DNA of 40,500 nt from Cryptomeria japonica (GCF_030272615.1 NC_081410.1:126237640-126278139); one strand, 5' to 3'. Shown: positions 1 through 9,960, counted from the first letter of the stretch. The notes: generated by a model not told the origin, from the letters alone. Numbers and translations are program-made.

Positions 1-2872
1 TACGAAGTACCTCAAATACTCTGTCCTGGATCGGATTGATCACCTCCTCAACTTGACCACATCTAACACTGATGTCCTCGAAGAGAACACTCTTTATATG
101 GAGTAAGGTTGACCACTGAAACAAACTATGAGAATCACCTTCTAAGATCCTCTCTTGTGCTAAAATTCTTCTGGATGTGTGTCTTATAACTTTCAAGACA
201 GGGATGACAACGTCCTTGGTATGGGCAAATGCAGCTACTGTTGCCATCAATCTGTGGATTATCTCAAGAACTTGGATAGCCTGATGGGTGATCTTCGACA
301 TCCTTGTAACAAACTCAATGGCCACCGCGTGAGATCTATCCATCCAACCACATGTACGCTGGACCAGGTTCCTGAATCTTTCTGCTTCATTGATTGATTG
401 AAGGGGTAATGCCTGCAATGGTGATCTAACTGGATCCTGACGTCCCAAAGGTTCATTGATGTGACTGAAATATGTCCTCCATGCACCGACCTCTCTCTCA
501 AGCTTTCTATTCCTTTCTGCTTCTTCTCTAAGCTTGTCCTTCAATGCCTCAAATGTGTCGGTGGCATCATCTAAAGTCTGCTCTGCTGTGGATGGTCCTA
601 ACTCAATAGTCTGTATATGATAGTCCTCTGCTAGGATCTCACCCTCATATTTGTCTGCTGCCGGTGTAGCTATCTGCAGTTTTCTAGATCCAGTCTCATC
701 TCGAATCATCTTGGACATCTTTGTAGCCTTCTTCTTCTCTGTTGTCATATGTGAACGCCCAACAAGGCTCTCTAAATCAATTGCACTGTCCTCGTCCTCA
801 ATTACGATCACCTTAGTCAATCTTTCCTTCAACCAATCTGGGATATTTGATCTTGTCTCTTGAACTTGAATTTCTTTGTGTACTATTTCTTCTTGTCTGG
901 GAGGAGATGTTACTTCGTTATCATTATCTAAATCATAGTCTTGGAGAGATCCATCGAATGAAACATGTTGTGCCAGTTCTTCTTCCTGTCTGTCATTCTG
1001 TACCATCGATTCCATGGACTCTTCCACTCGAACTGTTCTATCTTCTGGTCTGGAAGAAGTACCTGGTGCTTGATCTTTGTTGGCACCTTGCTTTTTCTTG
1101 GAAGACTCTTTCTTTTCTGATCTTTCTTTTCTCTTCGACCCTCTCGAATGGAGATTGCCCTCACTGGCACATCGAAGGTTACCTTCACCTGAATTCCTAG
1201 GATTAGGATTGCCTTCACTAACACTGGCTCCACCCTCGGCTGGCTTTTCTTCCAAAGTAAAAGACATAGCTATGCCCTGTTCTCTCAACTTCTGATGTTG
1301 AACGTCTACCCATCTGCGAGTACAAGACAAGACTGGTGCCATCAAATCATCAAAATCCACGGCCTCTGGCTCATTCCAATTCAAACTAATTGTTTTACTT
1401 TCTCTATCATATGAAGATTGGATGTGCCTGCCGTTGTCTTGAGCTTGGTCGGCCACTCTGTAAATCTTACATTTCCTGATGAAATCCAAAGGCAATCTAG
1501 AATGTATCTTTCGTTTCACTTCGAGATCATCTAGGAGATTCATCATAAAATCTTCAATTTGGTACTCATGTCTAAATCTTCTGCCGACCGTCTCCTCTAA
1601 ATGTCCATGAGGATCAAAACTATTCCTCCAAGCAAAAGATGAAAAAGGATACAAGGCTAACTCCCTCTCTGCGTCATCCATGGCTGAGACATTGGGACAT
1701 ACCTCGACTGAATTACCCAAAATAATAGGTACCTGAACTCCATTCTGATGTCTGTGTCTGAATGCCTTCACATATGCTGCCAACTGCCTTGTTACTTCAA
1801 GTAACACAATTCTATCTGTCGGGTACCTCGGCAACATGTATGGAGGTAAAGGACATCCATGCACTCTAATGTAAGTGAACTTGGGAAACTGAATGAACCA
1901 AGCACCGTACCTCTTGATGAATTCCTGGGCATCCTGAGATAATCTGTTGTGAATCCCTCCTTGCAACGTCCTGGTGATGTTCATCGTGAAAGTATCATTG
2001 ATTAACTTGTAGTTCTTCCCTGGTGGATGATGCAAGTAGGTATAGGATTCACAAACTCTGACCTCGCCGGGTCCTCTTCCAATCACTCCTCTGTGAGGTA
2101 GTCCTGCGTACTCAACGCTCCTGATTAAGGCATAGATGACGTATGAACTCATGTGGAAGGACTTAGTAGCCCTGAGTCTTCTCAACTGTACGTCTAAGCA
2201 ATGGCTAATTATCCTAGCCCAATGTATTGTACCCTTTCCTTGAACAATCACCTGGATGAAATAAAACATCCATTTCTCAAAATAGAAGGCATGAGGTGCT
2301 CCTGTAACTCTGTTGAGCATGGTAATCAAATCTCTGTACTCCTCTTGGAAATCAATCCTGTGTGGTGTGTTCGGTACTTTGCTTAGACGGGGACGACTCT
2401 TGAGTAGCCAGTTCTTGTTGATTATGCTTAGGCAAGCATCTGGATCATCATCGTACACTGATCTGGCTCCTTCAATGCTCTTGTATATCATGTCCCTGTG
2501 CTCTGGAAGATGGAAGGCTTCACTTATGGCTTCCTCTGAAAGGTACGCCAAAGTGTTTCCCTCGTTGGACACAATTGTCCTGGACTGTGGATTGTAATGA
2601 CGGGCACACTCGATCATTAATTCATGGCACTGAATAGCTGGAGGAAAACCGGCCGCCTTAATGATGCCACTCTCTATTATTCTCCGGGCGACAGGTGATG
2701 GCTTGCCGATGTAAGGGACCTCTCGGAACTTCTTCGTGCTAAAGTTCCCCAAGTTTGTATCTCCAACGTTGCTCCACTTGGACACGATCTTGGTCTCCAC
2801 TTCTTCGGTCTTCTGATCTTCTTTCATGAGAGCCGAGCGACTGGTGGATGCTCCCGCCTTTGGAGTCGCCAT
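1..2872 (-). CDS. Long uncharacterised element-borne protein, C-terminus outside window
   Basis: I read this frame through line by line: 957 codons from ATG at 2872 to the window edge, with no stop and no frameshift. The N-terminus reads MATPKAGASTSRS. Residues about 30-480 look globular, with many Trp, Tyr and His residues. Residues 550-572 hold three EGN(P/L) repeats, and residues 576-595 are Lys/Arg-rich (KRKERSEKK), like a nuclear localisation signal. An acidic stretch follows near 690, and a heptad-like segment (KLREEAERNRKLEREV) lies near 778-795. I do not recognise the family and see no RT, integrase, RNase H or protease motif. The layout resembles the broken ORF2 of element C and, loosely, plant transposon-associated proteins of unknown function. 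Its intactness contrasts with every other element here and suggests recent activity or selection. The start is the first ATG after a possible splice acceptor. Confidence 0.8.
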   Translation of the reverse strand, partial: MATPKAGASTSRSALMKEDQKTEEVETKIVSKWSNVGDTNLGNFSTKKFREVPYIGKPSPVARRIIESGIIKAAGFPPAIQCHELMIECARHYNPQSRTIVSNEGNTLAYLSEEAISEAFHLPEHRDMIYKSIEGARSVYDDDPDACLSIINKNWLLKSRPRLSKVPNTPHRIDFQEEYRDLITMLNRVTGAPHAFYFEKWMFYFIQVIVQGKGTIHWARIISHCLDVQLRRLRATKSFHMSSYVIYALIRSVEYAGLPHRGVIGRGPGEVRVCESYTYLHHPPGKNYKLINDTFTMNITRTLQGGIHNRLSQDAQEFIKRYGAWFIQFPKFTYIRVHGCPLPPYMLPRYPTDRIVLLEVTRQLAAYVKAFRHRHQNGVQVPIILGNSVEVCPNVSAMDDAERELALYPFSSFAWRNSFDPHGHLEETVGRRFRHEYQIEDFMMNLLDDLEVKRKIHSRLPLDFIRKCKIYRVADQAQDNGRHIQSSYDRESKTISLNWNEPEAVDFDDLMAPVLSCTRRWVDVQHQKLREQGIAMSFTLEEKPAEGGASVSEGNPNPRNSGEGNLRCASEGNLHSRGSKRKERSEKKESSKKKQGANKDQAPGTSSRPEDRTVRVEESMESMVQNDRQEEELAQHVSFDGSLQDYDLDNDNEVTSPPRQEEIVHKEIQVQETRSNIPDWLKERLTKVIVIEDEDSAIDLESLVGRSHMTTEKKKATKMSKMIRDETGSRKLQIATPAADKYEGEILAEDYHIQTIELGPSTAEQTLDDATDTFEALKDKLREEAERNRKLEREVGAWRTYFSHINEPLGRQDPVRSPLQALPLQSINEAERFRNLVQRTCGWMDRSHAVAIEFVTRMSKITHQAIQVLEIIHRLMATVAAFAHTKDVVIPVLKVIRHTSRRILAQERILEGDSHSLFQWSTLLHIKSVLFEDISVRCGQVEEVINPIQDRVFEVLR

Positions 2873-2874
2873 AC

Positions 2875-3080
2875 CTACACAACATTTCATTATAAGAAAT
2901 AGATTTTGCAATAAATAACGTAAATAAGAGAGATGAATTTTAGGAAACCTCATGATAAGTCACTAGAGTTATCATTTCCTAAAATACACGATTGAGCCAA
3001 GAGATTCAAAATTCAAAACTTCAACAAAATTTGAAATATGACGATGAATGAATAAAACAATAACAATTAAATCGCCATAC
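2875..3080 (-). other. Possible intron in the leader of the long ORF
   Basis: In minus-strand sense the donor is GTCGAG|GTATGG (GT at 3080-3079) and the acceptor TGTGTAG|GT (AG at 2876-2875), two bases before the ATG at 2872. The 206-bp segment is AT-rich, as plant introns are. The ten bases GGTATGGCGA occur at both ends, so the spliced and unspliced RNAs would offer nearly the same sequence around an ATG. No transcript evidence is available. Confidence 0.3.
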
Positions 3081-3164
3081 CTCGACAGAGAGCTAACTCT
3101 AGAATGCAAAAACAAAATTTGCCTAGGCAAAATTGAGGTATAAAGATAATCTTCAATATGATCT

Positions 3165-3515
3165 CCTCAAATTTGACTTCGCCACCTCTGGAGAGAATGT
3201 GATCTTCAATTACCACCTTGGATGTGGTCTCAAATGGATCTTCAAATTCGCACTAACAAATCTCCAAGTCTTTAGCAAATTCGCCTTTGGCGTGGTCTTA
3301 GATGGATCTTCAAATTCGCATCACCTTTTGATTGCTTACGCCACCTTGGATGGAATTTGCACCTCTTCAAACTCACTTCGCACGCCTCGCACCACCTTGG
3401 GAATGTCTACGCCACTTTTGGTTTGAAATCGCACCACCTTTTAATAACTAAGCACGCCACCCTTGGATGAATGAAACTCGCACTACATTCGCCACTTCTC
3501 AATTCGCATGAAGGA
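3165..3515 (-). repeat. Leader with degenerate CGCCACCTT / TTCGCACC repeats
   Basis: On the plus strand the words CGCCACC, GCACCACCTT and CACCTTGGATG recur about every 30-60 bases, along with two copies of GGATCTTCAAATTCGCA at about 3238 and 3306. In minus-strand sense this lies between the TATA box and the possible splice donor, so it would be untranslated leader RNA. The function is unknown. Confidence 0.45.
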
Positions 3516-3553
3516 AGGTAAAATAATGATGTAGAAAATGATAATTCCACCCC

Positions 3554-3562
3554 CCTTATATA
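3554..3562 (-). promoter_or_regulatory. TATA box of element B
   Basis: The minus strand reads TATATAAGGGGGG, a good TATA box. It lies about 680 bp upstream of the ATG at 2872 and just downstream of the hairpin array, the order expected for U3 followed by R and leader. Confidence 0.5.
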
Positions 3563-3887
3563 GCGCTTGCATCCTTCACCCCTTAGGCCGACTTAATAAA
3601 AATAAAACCATTTTTTAAATGATTTGCAATGAAATGACAAGGCCGACCCCCTTAAATGAGCGCTCAAATCGATTTTTTATTAATTAATTAATTAACTATT
3701 AATGCCTTGCGTTTTTTAATTGCAAATTTCGATTTTTAAATAAGGCAAAAATAATTAATAAATGTTAACGCCATATTAAATGCCAATAAAAAATGGATTT
3801 TCAATTTTTTAAATTGATTTAGCATTTAAAGAAAATTTGAATTGTTTAATTTGGCGCCAAAAATATGAAAATAAAGGGACGTACCTC
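3563..3887. other. AT-rich spacer between TATA box and hairpin array
   Basis: There is no gene here. The stretch is rich in TTAATTAATTAA (about 3680-3705) and contains a TGGCGCCA palindrome at about 3852. That palindrome resembles the first bases of some plant primer-binding sites, but its match is too short to call one. Confidence 0.4.
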
Positions 3888-5983
3888 ATCGCTCTGGTCC
3901 CTTGGAGAGGGACAGGAGCGATCCATGATTTTGGTCTAGATTCTTGCATTTTCAACGTTCAACTCCTTCATTTCCACGTCCCAAATCGATCATCTGGTGG
4001 TCCTTCGAATTTGATTGCCTTTCTTGTGCGAGCAAATGCATCTTATGACCATTATCGCCCTGGTCCCTTGGAGAGGGACAGGAGCGATCCTAAGGTTTTT
4101 GCTTAAAATTCTCCATTTTGGTACGATCCTTTCCTTGCATCATCTTCCAAATGTCATTTAGAACCTTGTGCGTCCTTGTCTTAACGTGATTTTCAAAAAA
4201 TATCATGTGTTTTGTCTAACATCGCCCTTGTCCCTTGGAGAGGGACAGGAGCGATCTCCATGTCTTTATGTTCATCTTGTATCTTTGACCTTCGAAATAT
4301 CAATGCTTGTGTTCTTTTGCGCTTATTCTATTAGTCTTCATTATGTGTTTGGACGCATCAAAGGGACCATCGCCCTTGTCCCTTGGAGAGGGACAGGAGC
4401 GATCCATTATTTCTCCTTGAACTTGGCGACTTTTAAACTTCGATCCCCTTTGCAATGTCTTCCCAACGATGTCCTTCGCACATCCTAACCTTGCTTCGCT
4501 TGGACCTTGAAGGAACGTGAGTGTTTTTAATAGTATCGCCCTGGTCCTTGTCCAAAGGACAGGAGCGATCTTGATTTTTTCACATTCAATATGCATTTTT
4601 GACCTTCGATCTTTCATTGTGATGTTTTCCAAACGCCGTCCCTTGTCTCGCTTAACCTTGCCTTGATTCGATTTTGGAGGAATATGAGCGCTTTAGATAG
4701 GATCGCCCTGGTCCTTGTCCAAAGGACAGGAGCGATGTGGGGCCTTTACACCATTTGGCGATGTTTGGACGTTCAAAACTCTTGCAAACTATCTTCAAAC
4801 GATGTCTTGGAGCATATGTAACCTTGTGTATCTTTGTCTTTACGTAAATCTTGCATGAATTAATCAAATATATCAATATCGCTCTAGTCCCTTCCTGAGG
4901 GACAGGAGCGAAGTTCATCATTATGTGCTTGTTCTTGTTTGTACCAACTTGCAATCATCTTCATTACGTCAAATGATGTCCTTTCGACCTTCTTGGTTGC
5001 TCGAAACTTGTTTGCCTTTTGAAATTTACGCCATTATGTAGATATCGCTCTAGTCCCTTCCTGAGGGACAGGAGCGATCTGGGTCTTAGGGCGCAAATCC
5101 TTCCATGTGATGACCTTTACAACCTTGCGCCTGATGGAAATGCTCTAAAAATGTCTTCGCCACCCTTCGTCTTGACTTGGATCGGCCTTGAACCTTGGAG
5201 GGACGACCTTGAACTTGCGTAGAGAGTATTATCATCATCATCGCCCTGGTCCCTTGGAGAGGGACAGGAGCGATCCTTCCCTTGTGGCTTTCATCTCACT
5301 TTGCCATGCTCTAAGTTTATATTCAACGGATTCGTCCTTCTTCACTCTATCCGCCCATGCCTTGACATTGTTTGTAATTTTGCAAAAAAAGGCAATTATA
5401 TCAAAAATCGCTCTGGTCCCTTCCTGAGGGACAGGAGCGAACTAGGCATTTAACACTGGTATGGATGTCCCAAAAATCTTCAATTCATATTCAACGCATT
5501 TATCTCATGTTCTCCTTTGTTTTTGAACGTAAACTTGCCTTGACCCTTGTCTGGATTTTGCAAAATGAAGGAAATCGCTCTGGTCCCTGGGAGAGGGACG
5601 AGAGCTACAAGGTACCTCGCCCTGGTCCCTTGGAGAGGGACAGGAGCGATTTAGTCAATATAGGTCATTTTCCTTTGTTTTTTGCATCTCAAATTATATT
5701 CATTTGGCAAAGTATCTTCCTTCGGACGTCCTCAAATCATTAAGTTTTCGAAATCTTGCAAGGACAGGGTGAAATTTGAATTGTAGCTCTGGTCCTTCAC
5801 TGAGGGACAGGAGCGATTTTCCTCCTGGAGGCATTTCTGTGCTCATGAAAATCTTCAATTTATATTCAATGGAAAGGTCTCGTCGTTCTCCATCACTTCA
5901 AACGTAAACTTTGTCCGGACTCTGCAAGGATGATGAGATATTTGAAAATGAGCTCCCGTCCTTCACTGAGGGACAGGAGCGAT
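3888..5983. repeat. Array of 14 hairpin boxes at a 166-167 bp period
   Basis: A 35-bp imperfect palindrome recurs with starts at 3888, 4054, 4221, 4369, 4535, 4702, 4878, 5044, 5240, 5407, 5574, 5616, 5783 and 5949. Steps are 166, 167, 148, 166, 167, 176, 166, 196, 167, 167, 42, 167 and 166. The core is GTCCCT, a five-base loop and AGGGAC, flanked by ATCGC and GCGAT, giving about 14 of 15 possible pairs with one wobble. Sequence between boxes is also related (for example AATCTTCAATT near 5477 and 5847) but far more diverged than the boxes. It is therefore a decayed tandem repeat whose palindrome has been kept. It lies in the U3-like part of element B, upstream of the TATA box. Confidence 0.9.
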
Positions 5984-6427
5984 TTTGCTCCTACAGGTCA
6001 AAATAACAAGATTTTTCACATTTTAACACTTCACGAGGTGAAAACAAATCAATTCCAATGCCCAGGATCAAAATTCAAAAAGGTCAAAATTTGGCTAAAA
6101 TATTCAATCAGACAAAAATTCACATTGACGATCAACACTTAGACAAATTTAAGCTCTGCATGAACATTCCAATTGAAAATTAGACCATTTTGGCGAATTC
6201 ATTGCATTCAAAATTTGCATTCTAGAAAAGAAGCTCAAAAGCTCTCAAAAAACGACTGGATTCTGGCTTGAAAAAAGGCAAAATTTAAAACCCTAAGGCT
6301 TGGCCCTAAATCCAGACAACCAACTGACTAACAAAACCCTAAAAACGAAAGCGAAAACAAGCGAAAAACAAGCAAAAAAGAAGGGGTCCCCATTTGCGAT
6401 GGGGCGATGTGTGAAATGGTCACAACA
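5984..6427 (-). repeat. Outer end of the element B LTR
   Basis: In minus-strand sense the terminus is TGTTGTGACCATTTCACAC, then a GGGG/CCCC palindrome (GATGGGG at about 6398-6404 on the plus strand with GGGGTCCCC upstream). Two AAACCCTAA telo-box motifs lie at 6288-6296 and 6334-6342 on the plus strand. There is no coding sequence of its own. The downstream gypsy reading frame merely stays open backwards into it. Confidence 0.5.
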
Positions 6428-8463
6428 GTTCCTTGGTTTATGTGCTTATTACAGAAGATTTGTGAGAGGTTTCTCTCAGTTGGCAGCACCTTTGACAAAC
6501 CTCACAAAGAAAGGGGCGTTCAGATGGACAGAACAGGCACAGGGAGTCTTTGATAGACTCAAGGAGGTTATGAACACTTGTCCAATTTTGGCACTACCTG
6601 ATTTCTCGCAGCGATTTGTCCTAGAGTGTGATGCTTCAGGTCTGGGCATAGGAGCTGTGTTGATGCAGAACAGACATCCCATTGCCTATGAGAGCCGGAA
6701 GCTACGAGATAATGAGAGGTTGTACTCTACCTATGATAAGGAAATGTTGGCTATTATGCATGCTTTAGCCAAATTCAGACAGTATCTTGTTGGCAGCAAA
6801 TTTGTGGTAAGAACTGACCACAACAGTTTGAAATATTTCCTAGATCAGACAGAGCTCAATGATCGACAACAAAAATGGGTGAGCAAGATTCAGGCTTATG
6901 ATTTCGATATTGAATTCATAAAGGGGAAAAATAAAACTGTGGCTAATGCACTCTCTAGGAAACCATCACTTGCTGCTCTATGTTCGTTGAGCGAGATTTC
7001 AGCAGATTGGAAGGCTCAACTTTTGGTTGAGTATTCCAAAAATCAGCATGCTTGTGAGGTCATGGATGGTTTGATAATGGACAACAGATACAGTGTGGTA
7101 GATGATATTATCTATTACAATGGCAGGGTTTATCTTGTTCCGGGTTCACAGTTGAAGGAACAAATTTTGCATGCTTTCCATGATACTCCTACGGCAGGAC
7201 ATCCAGGGTATGTTAAGACTTACAGAGCGGTTCGAGAGAGATTCTCTTGGAAGGGTCTCAAAGATGATGTTTTGCGGCATGTCCGTGAGTGTATGACTTG
7301 TCAGCAGAACAAGTCGGAGCATACTTATCTTGCTGGGTTGTTACAGCCCTTGCCTATACCGGAACAGAAGTGGACTGGGATTTCTATGGACTTCATTACA
7401 GGTCTTCCTCGGGTGCAAAGGAAGGATTGTATCTATGTGGTCGTGGATAGGCTAACCAAATATGCCCACTTCTTTCCCATTGCAGTTGATTTTACAGCAT
7501 CTTAGGTGGCTGAGCTATTTTTCAGAGAGGTGTTTAGACTCCATGGTCTTCCCAAGACCATAGTGAGTGACAGGGACAGCAGATTCATGAGTTCCTTTTG
7601 GTAGGAACTTTTCAGGCTAGCAGGCACTGAGTTGACACCTAGTACTAGTTACCACCCTCAAACAGATGGACAGACCGAAATAGTCAATAAGTGGGTTGAG
7701 GGATATTTGCGTAACTATGTGTCAAGGCAGCAGAAAGCATGGGTACGTTGGTTGTATTTGGGCGAGTATTGTTATAATACTACGCACCATATGTCCATTG
7801 GTATGACGCCTTTCAGAGCTCTCTACGGCTATGAGGCATTATCCTTCATTGATTTAGCTCTGAGTGACAGTAGAGTTCCTTTGGCTCAGGATTGGTTACA
7901 GAAGAATCAAGATATCATGAGATCTCTCAGGGAGAATTTACAGCATGCACAAAATCAGCAAAAGATATACGCTGATCGGCATAGGATTGAGAGAGCATTT
8001 GAGGTGGATGACATGGTTTTCTTGCGCTTACAGCCATACCGGCAAAGCACCCTTAAAGGGGGGGGGAGCTGAGAAGCTCAAACCACGTTTTTATGGACCA
8101 TAGAGGGTACTCGGGCTAGTTGGAGAGGTTGCTTATGAGGTTGAGTTACCACCAGGCAGTAAAATTCATAATGTGTTTCATGTATCTTGCCTGAAAAAGG
8201 CCCTTGGACAGCATATCACAGTTTCATCCGATTTGCCCCCCATGGATGAGGAAGGTAAATTGACTTTGGTTCCTGAGGAGATTCTTGAGGCAAGGGAATG
8301 GCAGTTGAGAAGCAGGGTGATTCGTGAGTATTTGGTACGTTGGAGAAATCTTCCCATAGAGAATGCCACTTGGGAGGGTGAGGCCATTTTACAACATCCA
8401 GCATTACAGTTGCTTGTGGGCAAGCATCTCCGAGAGGGGAGGACTGTCATGTCCCCTCTTTAG
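6428..8463 (+). pseudogene. Element A: Ty3/gypsy pol 3' half (RT end, RNase H, integrase, chromodomain)
   Basis: Homology begins inside the RT thumb with FLGLCAYYRRFVRGFSQL. RNase H follows (CDASGLGIGAVL near 6628, then YDKEMLAI and RTDHNSLKYF). The integrase zinc finger (H-H-C-C) lies at about 7169-7305. Catalytic-core residues are in SMDFITGLP (about 7383), IVSDRDSRF (about 7560) and HPQTDGQTE (about 7650). The C-terminal block FHVSCLKK is followed by a chromodomain-like stretch (EYLVRWRNLPIENATWE, about 8325-8380), which points to a chromovirus. It is dead: TAG at 7503 and 7602 (each one C-to-T step from CAG), a frameshift in a nine-G run near 8058-8066, and another TAG near 8100. The 5' part (gag, protease, most of RT) is missing because element B interrupts it at 6427. 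Confidence 0.93.
8431..8456 (+). other. Polypurine tract and 3' LTR start of element A
   Basis: GAGAGGGGAGGAC runs directly into TGTCATGTCCCC. The purine tract overlaps the end of the pol frame (EGRTVMSPL), as in many plant chromoviruses. The LTR starts at 8445. Confidence 0.75.
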
Positions 8464-9898
8464 CTCTGTCTAGCAGAGACATGTGAGTCAGCTTATTATG
8501 GGGTCTTGTAGGCTGACAGTGATGGATAGAGACTCAGTGTGGTTATACAGTGTCTGGGACTTGGTGTTCTGGCAGTAGTTGATCAGTTTGGAGCAGTTCC
8601 TTATTTTTAGGAGACAGTTCCTACATTTATGGAGGATATCCCTACTATTTAGGATGTTATGACCATACCCAGGGTTGGGTCTCCTTGAGATTATTCCTTG
8701 GGTTCAGTTTCAGAGGATTTGGGTTTGTTTCCTAGTTTCTAGGAGCATCCCTAGATTTTAGGGATGAGACTCCCAGTGGATCTTTGATTTCCGACTTCAG
8801 TCACAGACAGGTGGCAGGTTGACTTTCTGGTTTGTGGTGTCATTTGAGCATTTTGCAACTATTTGGGTTATATTTTTAATATTTCCTAAGTTAGCGTTTA
8901 TTATTTAAATAAGGCTATGTTTATAGCCATTCTGGAGTAATAAGGGGTTTTGGCCTCATCTGGATGCGTATCCCTTCGTGTAATAGCTCGTTGGAAAGGT
9001 CTTAGACTTTTCTAAATATTTCTCTTTTGACTCAGATCCTTTCGGTGAACGGATTTCTTTATATTTGAAAAAAGGTCGTTTTTCTATACACTTGGCAACT
9101 TAAAATGAGAAATATAACATTTTAACCCTAAACGCCCCATTGAGTCACTTTTAGGGTTCGAGCTAAGTGGGAAGATGTTATAAGGAAGTTGTAACCTAAT
9201 TCTTGTATCTTTTTACACATTCAAAACTTGCTTCTGCGAATTTGCTCTGGTAGAGCGATTCTTCATCTGGGACGCAAACCCCAGGTTGGATACTGGCTGG
9301 GACGTAACCCTTAGCAGTAGTTTGTCAGTAAATACTTCAGGGTGTTGGACATTGGTTGACAGAGATTGGGTGCGCTATTGATTTACAGAGGATTCAGATT
9401 GCATTCAGAGGGTTTCATCAAGGCAGCTAACCATATTCAGTTGGCACGTGACTACAGCTGCAGCCCATTGGGAGTTGTGGTGGCATCATTCTTCCTTGTT
9501 GTTCACGTTTGGTTTGTTGCTGGTGTGAAGAGCTGAAATCTACATATTGTGTCTTGCTTATTAATTGCTGGTCAATTCATTTTGTAGCAGCTCCAAATTG
9601 GTTAATGATAATTGCTGGAATACAAGGAAATCAGATTATTGTCCTGGTACGAGTTGTAGTATTTTGGATTGTAAGAGTTCTAATTTATGAACACTGTTCC
9701 ATTCTTATTTCGCACTATTATTGTTTACTGTTTCTTATATATATCTTCAAAACTCCAAAACAAAAGAAACAAACCCCCTTTCTGCACTTCTATCTATTCT
9801 ATAAGATCACCAGAAAATTACAAAAACCTAGTTTATTAAATAAAAATTACAGCAGGTCAGAAACAGGAAGCCAGCAGGGATCTTTCAGAAGGGAGGAC
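8445..9898 (+). repeat. 3' LTR of element A; right end unresolved
   Basis: The LTR starts with TG at 8445. A TATA-like TATTTAAATAAGG lies near 8903. I could not find the CA end or the target duplication, because the partner LTR is not in the window. The true LTR may be shorter than this interval. The 152-codon open frame at 9509-9967 overlaps a second LTR start and has no recognisable domain, so I do not treat it as a gene. Confidence 0.5.
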
Positions 9899-9960
9899 TG
9901 TAATGTCCCCATTCTTTTGACAGGCCACTGGCAGTCAAATTCTAGCCACTCTCATCCCAT
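9887..9960 (+). repeat. Second polypurine tract / LTR start of a related element
   Basis: AGAAGGGAGGAC then TGTAATGTCCCC (LTR start 9899) nearly repeats the 8431-8456 junction, including the coding end EGRTVMSP in the matching frame. This is the 3' boundary of a second, related chromovirus, of which only a short internal piece is left. Confidence 0.5.

Larger units (their letters stand above)
1..6427 (-). mobile_element. Element B: large LTR-type element, partial
   Basis: This is the part of a minus-strand element that lies in the window. In its sense, it starts at 6427 with TGTTGTGACC, followed by a U3-like stretch holding the hairpin array, a TATA box near 3560, a leader, and a reading frame from 2872 that leaves the window. 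The start is placed by the abrupt change at 6427/6428 from this sequence to gypsy reverse-transcriptase coding sequence on the other strand, and by the TG start typical of LTRs. The second LTR, the target duplication and any pol genes lie outside the window. I could not place the 3' end of the LTR or a convincing primer-binding site, so LTR status is an inference. Confidence 0.55.

Noticed and set aside
3852-3860. TGGCGCCA as the primer-binding site of element B
   Set aside because: Only seven bases match a typical tRNA-Asp site, it is self-palindromic, and it lies upstream of the TATA box in element sense, the wrong side for a primer site.
3837-5743. Short open frames over the hairpin boxes (peptides such as RPGPLERDRSD)
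   Set aside because: They are the same 35-bp box read in different frames. Frame and flanks vary from copy to copy, so there is no sign of a protein family.
3888-5983. CRISPR array
   Set aside because: Palindromic repeats with spacers look CRISPR-like, but the unit is 167 bp, the spacers are related to each other, and the setting is a plant LTR element with no cas genes.
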